Positions 23,892 through 32,389 of a stretch of DNA of 64,000 nucleotides are shown one piece after another; the stretch's first letter is position 1, and the number at the start of each line of letters is the position of its first letter. The notes under the pieces were generated by a model, which did not search any database, was not told the DNA's origin, and was given only the letters and a program-made list of their open reading frames with translations. Source of the stretch: Thalassobaculum litoreum DSM 18839 (GTDB lineage Bacteria; Pseudomonadota; Alphaproteobacteria; Thalassobaculales; Thalassobaculaceae); contig NZ_FNBW01000005.1 in assembly GCF_900102465.1 (NCBI RefSeq), positions 248,001 to 312,000 of the forward strand, written 5' to 3'. A program made the translations under genes and the position numbers.

Positions 23892-26282
23892 ATGGCGAAG
23901 CGGGCAGCGAACGCGGTCCCCAGCGGCGGTCTCATCGACCCCCAGAAGCTCGAGATCATGACGGCGCTGGAACGCAAGGTGCTGTGGCTGGCGATGTGGA
24001 CGATCCACAACGCCAACCATATCCGCGACAGCCGCGACGGGCTGAAGGTCGGCGGCCACCAGGCGTCCTGCGCTTCGCTCAACACCATCATGAGCGCGCT
24101 GTATTTCGACGTGCTGCGCCCGCAGGACCGGGTCGCGGTGAAGCCGCATGCCAGCCCGGTCTTCCACGCCATCCAGTACATGATGGGCCGCCAGTCGGTG
24201 GACCAGCTCCAGCGGTTCCGCGGCTATGGCGGGGCGCAGTCCTATCCGTCGCGCACCAAGGACGCCGACGAGGTCGACTTCTCGACCGGCTCGGTCGGCC
24301 TCGGCGTGGCGATGACCCTGTTCTCCTCCATGGTGCAGGACTATGTGCGCATGCAGCACCTGGTCCAGGATCCGGAGCGGGTGGGCGAAAGCCCCGGCCG
24401 CATGGTGGCCCTGGTCGGCGACGCGGAGCTCGACGAGGGCAACGTCTACGAGGCGATGCTGGAGGGCTGGAAATACGACGTCCGGAACCTGTGGTGGGTG
24501 ATCGACTACAACCGCCAGAGCCTGGACGGCGTGGTCTCCGACGGGCTGTTCCAGAAGATCCGCCAGTTCTTCGGCACGGTCGACTGGGAAGTCGTCATGC
24601 TGAAATACGGCAAGCGGCTGGAGCGGGTCTTCGCCCAGCCCGGCGGCGATACCCTGCGCAACTGGATCGACGAATGCCCGAACGACCTCTACTCGGCCCT
24701 GACCTTCAAGGGCGGGTCGGGCGAGGCGGGCGTGTGGCGCGACCACCTGAAGAAGGATCTGCGCGGCGTCACCGGCATCAAGGCGATCCTGGACGACCAT
24801 GACGACGTCGAGCTGCACAAGCTGATGACCAACCTGGCCGGCCAGGACATGGAGGCGGTGCTGGAGGCGTTCCACGGTGTGAACGACGACCGGCCACGCT
24901 GCTTCATCGCCTATACGGTCAAAGGCTACAACACGCCGCTGGCCGGCCATAAGGACAACCACTCCGGCCTGATGACCCCCGACCAGATGGCCCGGTTCAA
25001 GGCCGATCACGGCATCGAGGACGGCGAGGAGTGGGAACCGTTCGCCCGCGCCGGCATGGACGAAGGCACCCTGCGCGAGTTCGTGCAGGTGGTGGACTTC
25101 AACGCCCCCGGCTCGCGCATCCACAAGGCCGACAAGGTGGAGATCCCATCGGTCCTGCCGATCCGCGGCCAGAAGACGATCTCCACCCAGATGGCCTTCG
25201 GCTCGGTGCTGCACGAGCTGTCGCGCGGCAACTCGGCCCTGGCCTCGCGCATCGTCACCACCTCGCCGGACGTGACGGTATCGACCAATCTCGGCGCCTG
25301 GGTGAACCAGCGCGGCATCTTCTCCCTCGACGTGCGCAACGACGTGTTCCGCCAGGAGCAGGTGGCCTCGGCGCAGAAATGGATGCGCCACGGCGGCGGC
25401 CAGCACATGGAGCTGGGCATCGCCGAGAACAACCTGTTCATCCTGCTGGCGTCGCTCGGCCTATCCGGGCCGCTGTTCGGCACAAGACTGCTGCCGGTGG
25501 GTACCCTGTACGACCCGTTCATCGCCCGCGGCCTCGATGCGTTGAACTACGCCTGCTACCAGGACGCCCGGTTCATGCTGGTCGCCACCCCGTCGGGCGT
25601 GACCCTGGCGCCGGAGGGCGGGGCGCACCAGTCGATCTCCACCCCGCTGATCGGTCTCGGCCAGCCCGGCCTCACCAGCTTCGAGCCGGCCTATGCGGAC
25701 GAGCTGGCGCAGATCATGCGCTGGGGTTTCGAGTTCATGCAGGCCGATGACGGCGGCTCGGTCTATCTGCGGCTGTCCACCCGCTCCCTGGAGCAGCCTG
25801 ACCGCAAGTTGGACGACGCCACGGTGGCCGACATCCTGGCCGGTGCGTACTGGCAGGTGGAGCCGGGGCCGGAGGCCGAGCTGGCGCTGGTCTATAGCGG
25901 GGCCGTCGCCCCGGAGGTGCTGGCGGCCTACGCGGAGATGGCCGACGACATTCCGGGCCTGGGCGTGCTGGCGGTGCCGTCGGTCGACCGGCTTTATCAC
26001 GGCTGGCAGAAGAGCCTGCGCGGCCGCAACGGCAGCGGACCTGGTTCCAGTCATGTGGAGAAGGTGCTGTCGAAGCTGGCGCCGGGCGCGTCCCTGGTGA
26101 CGGCCCAGGACGGCCACCCGGCGACCCTGAGCTGGCTCGGCTCGGCGACCGGGCGGCGGGTCTACCCGCTGGGTGTGACCGGCTTCGGCCAGTCCGGCGA
26201 CATCCCCGACGTCTACGCCCATTACGGCATCGACACGGCGTCGATCGTGGATATGGCCGCGACGGCGTGTCTGGGGCGGTGA
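23892..26282 (+). CDS. AceE-like 2-oxoacid dehydrogenase E1 / transketolase-family protein
   Basis: A 796-residue thiamine-diphosphate enzyme of the homodimeric E1 (AceE) class, shorter than the roughly 890 residues of true AceE. The ThDP motif is GDAELDEGNVYEAMLEGWKYDVRNLWWVIDYN; HASPVFHAIQYMMG and NDVFRQEQVASAQKW correspond to AceE active-site regions. It is sometimes annotated simply as transketolase. There is no adjacent E2 or E3, so the partner complex, if any, is elsewhere; it may work without one. I chose the ATG at 23892 behind GGAAAGG; a GTG at 23868 in frame is an alternative. Confidence 0.85.
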   Translation: MAKRAANAVPSGGLIDPQKLEIMTALERKVLWLAMWTIHNANHIRDSRDGLKVGGHQASCASLNTIMSALYFDVLRPQDRVAVKPHASPVFHAIQYMMGRQSVDQLQRFRGYGGAQSYPSRTKDADEVDFSTGSVGLGVAMTLFSSMVQDYVRMQHLVQDPERVGESPGRMVALVGDAELDEGNVYEAMLEGWKYDVRNLWWVIDYNRQSLDGVVSDGLFQKIRQFFGTVDWEVVMLKYGKRLERVFAQPGGDTLRNWIDECPNDLYSALTFKGGSGEAGVWRDHLKKDLRGVTGIKAILDDHDDVELHKLMTNLAGQDMEAVLEAFHGVNDDRPRCFIAYTVKGYNTPLAGHKDNHSGLMTPDQMARFKADHGIEDGEEWEPFARAGMDEGTLREFVQVVDFNAPGSRIHKADKVEIPSVLPIRGQKTISTQMAFGSVLHELSRGNSALASRIVTTSPDVTVSTNLGAWVNQRGIFSLDVRNDVFRQEQVASAQKWMRHGGGQHMELGIAENNLFILLASLGLSGPLFGTRLLPVGTLYDPFIARGLDALNYACYQDARFMLVATPSGVTLAPEGGAHQSISTPLIGLGQPGLTSFEPAYADELAQIMRWGFEFMQADDGGSVYLRLSTRSLEQPDRKLDDATVADILAGAYWQVEPGPEAELALVYSGAVAPEVLAAYAEMADDIPGLGVLAVPSVDRLYHGWQKSLRGRNGSGPGSSHVEKVLSKLAPGASLVTAQDGHPATLSWLGSATGRRVYPLGVTGFGQSGDIPDVYAHYGIDTASIVDMAATACLGR

Positions 26283-26303
26283 GGAGCTAGTTTCCCCCCA
26301 TCC

Positions 26304-26446
26304 CGTCATCCCGGTTCGTCCCCGGACCCGTTCCGGGGCGAGACCGGGACCGTGACCCGGCCGAGTCTCCGGGTCCCGGCCGCCCTCCGGATCAGGCCGT
26401 TTGCCCATCCGAAGCCGCGAGTATTCTGACTTTCGCCAGGATGACG
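26304..26446. repeat. Dispersed palindromic (REP-like) intergenic element
   Basis: Begins CGTCATCCCGG and ends CCAGGATGACG, with internal inverted arms (CCCCGGACCCG / TTCCGGGGCG). The same arms recur at 42424, 45119 and 62717, always between genes. Confidence 0.6.
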
Positions 26447-26519
26447 AACAAGTGCCGGATTTGCGGGCAGGGCGGTCGGCAGGCCGTGAGGGCTTCAGGA
26501 TGATAGCGCCTGCGCGCCC

Positions 26520-26860
26520 TCACTTCTCCGCCAGGAATTGCAGATGGGCGATGATCGCCGCCATGTCGCCGTCGGAAATGTGCGCATAATACCCGAAGCA
26601 CATCCAGCCTGCGGCCGTCCTTGCTCACGCCCCCGCGCACCGCCCGGACGAGTTCCGCATCGCTCCAGCCGTCGATCCCGGCCTCCATATCGGGGGTGAT
26701 GTTGGGGGCATAGAAGGCCCAGATGTCGATATCCTCCATCAGCCGGCCGGAGAGCGCCCTGCTCATGTCCGAACCCTGGGGGCCGAAGGGGGTCGGCAGT
26801 TGCCGCGGGCTGCCGCTGCGTTCATCAGATACGCCCCGCAATCGACGCGCGAAAGCCTAG
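26520..26860 (-). pseudogene. Degenerate c-type cytochrome gene
   Basis: Three reading frames on the minus strand together spell a class I cytochrome c: [15 protein letters not shown] (upstream frame), then [38 protein letters not shown] (middle frame), then [21 protein letters not shown] ending LAEK and a stop at 26520-26522. Two frame changes are needed, near 26780 and near 26610, and the CxxCH haem motif expected at CGECHTP reads RGNCR. It therefore cannot make a functional cytochrome. The N-terminus is missing or unrecognisable. It sits directly upstream of and opposite to homogentisate dioxygenase. Confidence 0.75.
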
Positions 26861-27024
26861 CAGCCTCTGGGCTCCCGTGCCATATGGAGCGAGAGAGGGC
26901 GAAACCCCGGCGGCCGGCGGCATCGGGCAGAGCGCGCGGAACTATCTTCTTGCTCTGCGACCGCCGCGGCGTTGGAATGATCCGCCCGTATTCTGGTTCG
27001 CACCGCACCCCCCAGGAGGGCGCC

Positions 27025-28395
27025 ATGAACGAGCAATCGACCCGAATTTTCCGCGCCGCCAGCCGGGCGAAATACAACGAAGGCTATATGCCCGGCTTCG
27101 GCAACGACTTCGAGACCGAGGCGCTCGAGGGCGCGCTGCCGATCGGCCAGAACTCGCCGCAGCGCTGCCCCTACGGGCTCTATGCCGAGCAGCTTTCGGG
27201 CACGCCCTTCACCGCCCCGCGTGAGACCAACAAGCGCTCCTGGCTCTACCGCATGCGGCCGACGGTGCAGCATATCGGCGACATGGCGCGGATCGACCTG
27301 CCGCACTGGCGCTCCGCGCCCACCGTGGGCGAGAGCGATCTGCCGCTGGCGCCGATGCGCTGGGACCCGGCCCCGATTCCGGCCGATGCCGGCACCTTCC
27401 TGACCGGCATGCGCACGATCTCCACCGGCGGCGACGTGCATACCCAGACCGGCTTCGCGATCCACACCTACGCCGTCACCGAGAGCATGGAGAGCGAGGT
27501 GTTCTGGAACGCCGACGGCGAGATGCTGGTGGTGCCGGAGGTCGGGGCGCTGCGCTTCTTCACCGAGATGGGCGTGATCGACATCGCGCCGGGCGAGATC
27601 GCCGTGCTGCCGCGCGGCATCAAGGTCAAGGTCTTGCTCGCCGGAGAGGATCAGGCGCGCGGCTATATCTGCGAGAATTACGGCGACCATTTCACCTGTC
27701 CGGAACGCGGGCCGATCGGCGCCAACTGCCTCGCCAACCGCCGCGACTTCCTGTCGCCCGTTGCGGCCTACGAACAGCGCGACGGCGAGGCCCACCGGGT
27801 CGTCGTCAAATGGGGCGGAACCTTCAACGCCTGCGAGATCGATCACTCGCCGCTGGACGTGGTCGCCTGGCACGGCAATTACACGCCCTACAAATATAAC
27901 CTGCGCCACTTCTCGCCGGTCGGGCCGATCCTGAACGATCATGCCGACCCGTCGATCTTCACGGTGCTGACGGCGCCCTCCGGCACGCCGGGCACCGCGA
28001 ATATCGACTTCGTCATCTTCCCGCCGCGTTGGCTGGTGGCCGAGGACAGTTTTCGGCCGCCCTGGTACCACATGAACGTGATGAGCGAGTTCATGGGGCT
28101 GATCGAGGGCGTCTACGACGCCAAGCCCCAGGGCTTCGTGCCGGGCGGCATGTCGCTGCACAACATGATGCTGCCGCACGGTCCCGATGCCGAAGCGTTC
28201 TACGGCGCCTCCCTCAAGGAACTGACACCGCAGAAACTCGACAACACGCTGGCCTTCATGTTCGAGACCCGCTTTCCGCAGCAGCTCACCCGCTACGCGG
28301 CGGGTCTGCCGACTCTGCAGGTCAAGTATCCGGACTGCTGGCAGGGTCTGCGTAACCATTTCGATCCGGCCCGACCGGTCTGGAACGGGGAATAG
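27025..28395 (+). CDS. hmgA: Homogentisate 1,2-dioxygenase
   Basis: A 456-residue Fe(II) cupin-type dioxygenase that opens the ring of homogentisate to maleylacetoacetate in tyrosine/phenylalanine breakdown. Diagnostic stretches: [19 protein letters not shown] at the N-terminus, [16 protein letters not shown], the metal region [19 protein letters not shown] with [26 protein letters not shown], and the length is normal. The start ATG at 27025 follows CCAGGAGGG; the longer frame from 26800 overlaps a pseudogene. Fumarylacetoacetase and maleylacetoacetate isomerase genes are not adjacent. A PAS_5 gene starts six bases after it, perhaps in the same transcript. Confidence 0.95.
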   Translation: MNEQSTRIFRAASRAKYNEGYMPGFGNDFETEALEGALPIGQNSPQRCPYGLYAEQLSGTPFTAPRETNKRSWLYRMRPTVQHIGDMARIDLPHWRSAPTVGESDLPLAPMRWDPAPIPADAGTFLTGMRTISTGGDVHTQTGFAIHTYAVTESMESEVFWNADGEMLVVPEVGALRFFTEMGVIDIAPGEIAVLPRGIKVKVLLAGEDQARGYICENYGDHFTCPERGPIGANCLANRRDFLSPVAAYEQRDGEAHRVVVKWGGTFNACEIDHSPLDVVAWHGNYTPYKYNLRHFSPVGPILNDHADPSIFTVLTAPSGTPGTANIDFVIFPPRWLVAEDSFRPPWYHMNVMSEFMGLIEGVYDAKPQGFVPGGMSLHNMMLPHGPDAEAFYGASLKELTPQKLDNTLAFMFETRFPQQLTRYAAGLPTLQVKYPDCWQGLRNHFDPARPVWNGE

Positions 28396-28400
28396 GGACC

Positions 28401-29072
28401 TTGTCTGAACGATCGCAGCGCCTGCCGGTCGTCGGCTTCCGTCCGACCGGCGACGGGAATGACGATGGGCAGGATGCGCGCGCCGAGTCGAGGCGGGCGA
28501 CCTTCGGCGCGGTCGCCCGGGAGAGCAGCACGCCGGTCGACTGGCGCTATGCCATGTGCCCGATCGACACGGATTTCATGCGGTTCGGCCCGTTTCGCGG
28601 TCTGGTGGCCCAGTGGCGCCTGCGCATCCGCCGCGGCGAGGTCCTGCCGCGGCGCGACGACTTTCAGTTCGAGGACTTCGCCGACTGGCTCGGCCGCATC
28701 TTCATCGCCAAGGTGGAGCGCGAGCCGTTCAACCTGCGCTTCACCCTATGGGGGGTGAAGCTGGTGGAGTGGTGGCGGGTCGACTACACCAACCGCACCC
28801 TGGGCGAGCTCTCGTCCAACCCGGATCTCTGGCGGATGACCGAGATCCAGTATTTCGCGGAGATGGACCGCGAGCCCTTCATCGGACTGGCCTGCGGGTT
28901 CCTGTCCCAGCACGGCCTGGCGCATATCAAGGTCCTCGGCCTGGACCTGCCGTTCTCCGACGGCGAGGGGCTGACCCATGTGATCTCGACCCACATGAAG
29001 ATCGATCTGGGCGAAACCATCGAGGATGTCCTGCCCGATTGCCCGGTCACGGATTTCACGCCGGACTACTGA
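28401..29072 (+). CDS. PAS_5 domain protein
   Basis: A protein of up to 223 residues with a C-terminal PAS_5 domain (PF07310-like; from DFMRFGPFRGLVAQWRLRIRRGEVLPRRDDF to the end), a family abundant in Rhodospirillales with unknown ligand. The frame opens at a TTG (28401) just after hmgA, but the first 51 residues are low-complexity; the in-frame ATG at 28554 gives a 172-residue protein of more usual family length. Neither start has a good ribosome binding site. A second PAS_5 protein is encoded at 50319. Confidence 0.75.
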   Translation: MSERSQRLPVVGFRPTGDGNDDGQDARAESRRATFGAVARESSTPVDWRYAMCPIDTDFMRFGPFRGLVAQWRLRIRRGEVLPRRDDFQFEDFADWLGRIFIAKVEREPFNLRFTLWGVKLVEWWRVDYTNRTLGELSSNPDLWRMTEIQYFAEMDREPFIGLACGFLSQHGLAHIKVLGLDLPFSDGEGLTHVISTHMKIDLGETIEDVLPDCPVTDFTPDY

Positions 29073-29394
29073 TCGCGCCCGAATAGCCCGCCCGAATAGC
29101 CCGCCTCAAAAACCCGCCTGACCTGCCCTGACGGACCGAATTGAGTGCCTGGATATGAGGCATGAAATGTCCATTCGGTGAGCACGACATGGGGGTTCCC
29201 GTCCGTTGAACGGTTCGTCACCTGCCGGAAGCCGCCGGTCGGCGGGGTGGTCCCGTTTTTGCACTTGCGAGATGTGCCTATGCGCTCTCCCGCAATGCCG
29301 GTCCGGCACCAGGGGACGGGAGGGACCCAACCGCATGACGTGACGAAACGTCCGGCCGCGAGGTCGGGACAATGGACATTCAGGAGAGAGAAAT
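29073..29394. promoter_or_regulatory. Leader region of the TRAP transporter operon with inverted repeats
   Basis: The 322-base gap contains a 10-base inverted repeat, AATGTCCATT at 29166-29175 and AATGGACATT at 29371-29380, the second copy just before the dctP ribosome binding site. Between them CGGG-GTGGT-CCCG-TTTTT (29243-29260) resembles a weak intrinsic terminator. Near 29080 CCCGCCCGAATAG is repeated in tandem. Operator looping or leader attenuation are possible readings; neither is proven. Confidence 0.45.
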
Positions 29395-30375
29395 ATGGGG
29401 ATCTTGAGGAACACGGTGATGTCGGCGGTGGTCGGCGCCTCCATCGCCCTGACGGCCGGCTCGGCCTCCGCGGCGGACTGGATCATGGCGTCCGGTTATC
29501 CGGACAGCAACTTCCACACCCAGAACATCCAGACGTTCATCGAGGAGGTGGAGGCCTCCACCTCGCTGAAGATTCAGCTCAACTCAAATGACACGCTGAT
29601 CAAGCTCGACGCCATCAAGACGGCGCTGCAGCGTGGCCAGATCCCGATCGGCGAGATCCGTCTCGGCGTCTATGGCAACGAGGACCCGATGTACGTCCTC
29701 GCCGGCCTGCCCTTCATCGCCGCCGACTACACCGAGGCCTGGCTGCTGAAGGACCTGCAGAAGGAGTATTTCGACAAGATCTTCGCCGAGCAGGGCCTGC
29801 GCATCCTGTACTATTCGCCGTGGCCGGGTCAGGGCTTCTACACCAAGTTCCCGGTGACCAGCGTTGAGGACTTCTCCGGCAAGAAGCTGCGGATCTACTC
29901 CACGGCGACCCAGGAGATGGGCCAGATGCTCGGCTTCGACGCCACCATCCTGCCATTTGCCGAGATCCCGCAGGCGTTCTCCACCGGCCTGATCGAGGCG
30001 CTGTTCACCAGCCCGCAGACCGGTATCGACATCCAGGCCTGGGACAACACCTCGAACTTCACCTATGCCGGCGCGATCTTCTCGAAGAACGCCGTGGTGG
30101 TGAACGAGTCCTTCTTCTCGGCCCTGCCGGTCGAGGAGCAGATGGCCATCCTGAAGGCCGCCGAGAAGGCCGAGCTGCGTGGCTGGGAGATGAGCGCGCA
30201 GACCACCGCCGCACAGATGAAGACGCTGGCGGAGAACGGCATGACGACCGCCAGCGCGCCGCCGGCCGTGATCGAGAAGATGAAGACCATCGGCCTGAAG
30301 ATGATGGAGACCTGGCGCAAGGACGCGAGCCCCGAGGCGGCCGCGATCCTCGACCGCTACCTGGCCCTGCAGTAA
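29395..30375 (+). CDS. dctP: TRAP transporter solute-binding protein (DctP family)
   Basis: A 326-residue periplasmic binding protein. Signal peptide about 1-27 (hydrophobic core, SASAA cleavage region), then ASGYPDSNFHTQNIQTFIEEVEAST. The LRIYSTATQEMGQMLGFDATILPFAEIPQAFSTGLIEALFTS segment holds the conserved Arg and TRAP signature. It captures an organic anion and delivers it to DctQM in a sodium-driven uptake system. The ATG follows AGGAGAG. The first gene of dctPQM; a terminator-like hairpin follows it, which would favour excess binding protein over permease. Confidence 0.93.
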   Translation: MGILRNTVMSAVVGASIALTAGSASAADWIMASGYPDSNFHTQNIQTFIEEVEASTSLKIQLNSNDTLIKLDAIKTALQRGQIPIGEIRLGVYGNEDPMYVLAGLPFIAADYTEAWLLKDLQKEYFDKIFAEQGLRILYYSPWPGQGFYTKFPVTSVEDFSGKKLRIYSTATQEMGQMLGFDATILPFAEIPQAFSTGLIEALFTSPQTGIDIQAWDNTSNFTYAGAIFSKNAVVVNESFFSALPVEEQMAILKAAEKAELRGWEMSAQTTAAQMKTLAENGMTTASAPPAVIEKMKTIGLKMMETWRKDASPEAAAILDRYLALQ

Positions 30376-30383
30376 GGCAGACC

Positions 30384-30420
30384 GCCGCCGCCGGCTCCCC
30401 ACGGGGCCGGCGGCTTTTCT
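30384..30420 (+). terminator. Intergenic hairpin after dctP, partial terminator
   Basis: GCCGCCGGC ... GCCGGCGGC forms a 9-bp stem around a short loop, followed by TTTTCTATT. Placed between dctP and dctQ, it probably stops some transcripts and protects dctP mRNA, so that binding protein exceeds permease. Confidence 0.75.
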
Positions 30421-30453
30421 ATTATCCGGAAACCCACCAGCAGGACGCGCGCC

Positions 30454-31008
30454 ATGCGCCAAGCTCTCGACCGGCTCTATCTCTGGAGCGGGTATCTGTC
30501 CGCGATCTTCCTCGTCGGGATCGCCGCGACCATCATCGCCCAGGTCGTCGCCCGCTTCTTCCCGAAGGTCATCGTCGTCGACTCGACCGAAAGCGCCGGC
30601 TTCTGCCTGGCCGCCTCGACCTTTCTCGGCCTGGCCTACACCTTCCGCCACGGTGCTCATATCCGCGTGACGCTGGTCACCCGGCTGGCGACCGGCATGG
30701 TCGACCGGCTGATCCATCTGTGGAGCCTCGCGGCGTTCATCGTGATCATGGGCTTCATGACCTACTGGTCCTTCGACCTGGTCTATTTTTCGTTCAAGTT
30801 CAACGACATCAGCCCGGGCCTGCTGGCCATTCCCTTCTGGATCCCGCGCTCGGCCATGGCGGTCGGGTCGCTGATCCTGCTGATCGCCCTGCTCGACGAG
30901 ATCGTCTGCGTGCTCATGGGCAAGACGCCGAGTTATGTGGAGAACGACATGCAGGCCTACGAGGCCCATGACGACACCCCCGCCGTTCTGGACCGGGAGC
31001 GCGGCTGA
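30454..31008 (+). CDS. dctQ: TRAP transporter small permease (DctQ family)
   Basis: A 184-residue inner-membrane protein with four predicted helices (starting near LYLWSGYLSAIFLVGIAATIIAQVVARF, then SAGFCLAASTFLGLAYTF, LWSLAAFIVIMGFMTYW and SAMAVGSLILLIALLDEIV). It pairs with the large permease DctM, whose start codon overlaps its stop (TGATG). Confidence 0.92.
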   Translation: MRQALDRLYLWSGYLSAIFLVGIAATIIAQVVARFFPKVIVVDSTESAGFCLAASTFLGLAYTFRHGAHIRVTLVTRLATGMVDRLIHLWSLAAFIVIMGFMTYWSFDLVYFSFKFNDISPGLLAIPFWIPRSAMAVGSLILLIALLDEIVCVLMGKTPSYVENDMQAYEAHDDTPAVLDRERG

Positions 31009-32312
31009 TGGACGCCGGAGTCATTTCGCTCATTCTCTTCGTCCTGCTGCTGGCGCTGCTGGCCTCGGGGCTGTGGGTGGCGCCGACGCTGATCGCGGTC
31101 GGCTATGTGGCGCTCGGGGTGTTCTCGCCGGCGCCGGCGGGCACGCTGTTGGCAAGCACGGTTTGGGACGCGAGCTGGAACTGGGCGCTGACCGCGCTGC
31201 CGCTGTTCGTGTGGATGGGCGAGATCCTGTTCCGCACGCGGCTGTCGTCGGACATGTTCACCGGGCTCGCCCCCTGGACCTCGCGCCTGCCGGGCGGGCT
31301 GCTGCACGTCAACATCCTGGGCTGCGGCGTCATGGCCGCGGTCGCCGGCTCCAGCGCGGTCACCTGCGCCACGGTCGGCCGCATGTCCATGCCCGAGCTG
31401 CGCAAGCGCGGCTATGACGAGGGACTGGCCATCGGCACGCTGGCCGGGTCGGGTACCCTGGGTCTGCTGATCCCGCCCTCGATCATGCTGATCGTCTATG
31501 GCGTGGTCGCCCAGGTCTCCATCTCTCGGCTGTTCATCGCCGGCATCGTGCCCGGCGTCATGATCATCGCCATCTTCATGACCTATGTGGCGATCCGCTC
31601 ATCGCTCAATCCCAGCCTGGCGCCGAAGCCGGACCGGCATCTGAGCTTCGGAGAGAAGCTCTGGGCCTCGCGCTTCCTGATCCCGGTGATGGGGCTGATC
31701 TTCGTCGTGCTCGGCTCGATCTACGGCGGCTTCGCCACCCCGACCGAGGCGGCGACCATCGGCGTGATCGGCGCCCTGGTGCTGGCGGCGGTCAGCCGGT
31801 CGCTCACCTGGGACTCCTTCATGGAGAGCCTGATGGGGGCGGTGCGGACCTCCTGCATGATCGCCTTCATCCTGGCGGGGGCGGCGTTCCTGTCGATCGC
31901 CATGGGCTTCACCGGCGTGCCTCGCGTGCTGGCCGGCTACGTGGACGCCTGGAACCTGTCGCCCTTCGCGCTGATCGCCCTGCTGACGGTGCTCTACATC
32001 TTCCTCGGCTGCTTCCTCGACGGCGTGTCGATGATGGTGCTGACGGCGGCGGTGGTGCTGCCGATGGTGGAGAAGGCGGGGATCGACCTGCTGTGGTTCG
32101 GCATCTTCACCGTCATCGTGGTGGAGATGGCGCAGATCACCCCGCCGGTCGGCTTCAACCTGTTCGTCCTGCAGGGGATGACCGGGCGCGACATCCTGAA
32201 GGTGACGAAGGCGGCGATGCCGTTCTTCGCCCTGATGCTGCTGGGTATCCTGATCATCACCCTGGTGCCGGAGATCGTGCTGGCGCCGGTGCAGTTCATG
32301 CTCAGCAAGTAG
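31008..32312 (+). CDS. dctM: TRAP transporter large permease (DctM family)
   Basis: A 434-residue, roughly 12-helix permease subunit. The motifs GVMAAVAGSSAVTCATVGRMSMPELRKRGYD and GTLAGSGTLGLLIPPSIMLIVYG are the DctM signatures; EMAQITPPVGFNLFVLQGM lies near the C-terminus. It carries out sodium-coupled uptake with DctP and DctQ. The substrate is unknown; the convergent DUF3830/racemase/PuuE operon is a possible metabolic partner, which is inference. A strong terminator follows 30 bases past the stop. Confidence 0.94.
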   Translation: MDAGVISLILFVLLLALLASGLWVAPTLIAVGYVALGVFSPAPAGTLLASTVWDASWNWALTALPLFVWMGEILFRTRLSSDMFTGLAPWTSRLPGGLLHVNILGCGVMAAVAGSSAVTCATVGRMSMPELRKRGYDEGLAIGTLAGSGTLGLLIPPSIMLIVYGVVAQVSISRLFIAGIVPGVMIIAIFMTYVAIRSSLNPSLAPKPDRHLSFGEKLWASRFLIPVMGLIFVVLGSIYGGFATPTEAATIGVIGALVLAAVSRSLTWDSFMESLMGAVRTSCMIAFILAGAAFLSIAMGFTGVPRVLAGYVDAWNLSPFALIALLTVLYIFLGCFLDGVSMMVLTAAVVLPMVEKAGIDLLWFGIFTVIVVEMAQITPPVGFNLFVLQGMTGRDILKVTKAAMPFFALMLLGILIITLVPEIVLAPVQFMLSK

Positions 32313-32337
32313 GCCGTCGGCATCGCCCCTGACGACG

Positions 32338-32368
32338 AAAAAGGCCCGCGCCGGAGCGCGGGCCTTTC
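32338..32368. terminator. Bidirectional rho-independent terminator
   Basis: A perfect 9-bp stem GGCCCGCGC / GCGCGGGCC with a CGGA tetraloop is flanked by AAAAA on the left and TTTCT on the right. It can end both dctM (plus) and the PRC-barrel gene (minus). Confidence 0.88.
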
Positions 32369-32389
32369 TGCATCCGACTGGAGCGTCGG

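Noticed and set aside
26304-26446. Possible CRISPR-like or insertion-sequence end because of repeated arms
   Set aside because: There is only one unit here, no regular spacers and no transposase; related copies are dispersed, which fits REP-like elements.
26520-26860. An intact small cytochrome or hypothetical protein from the longest frame (26392-26841)
   Set aside because: The frame leaves the cytochrome pattern after [10 protein letters not shown], continues as unstructured Arg-rich sequence, and the true C-terminus lies in another frame.
30384-30420. Full transcription stop separating dctP from dctQM
   Set aside because: The hairpin looks like a terminator, but dctQ follows within 40 bases without an evident promoter, so partial termination within one operon is more likely.
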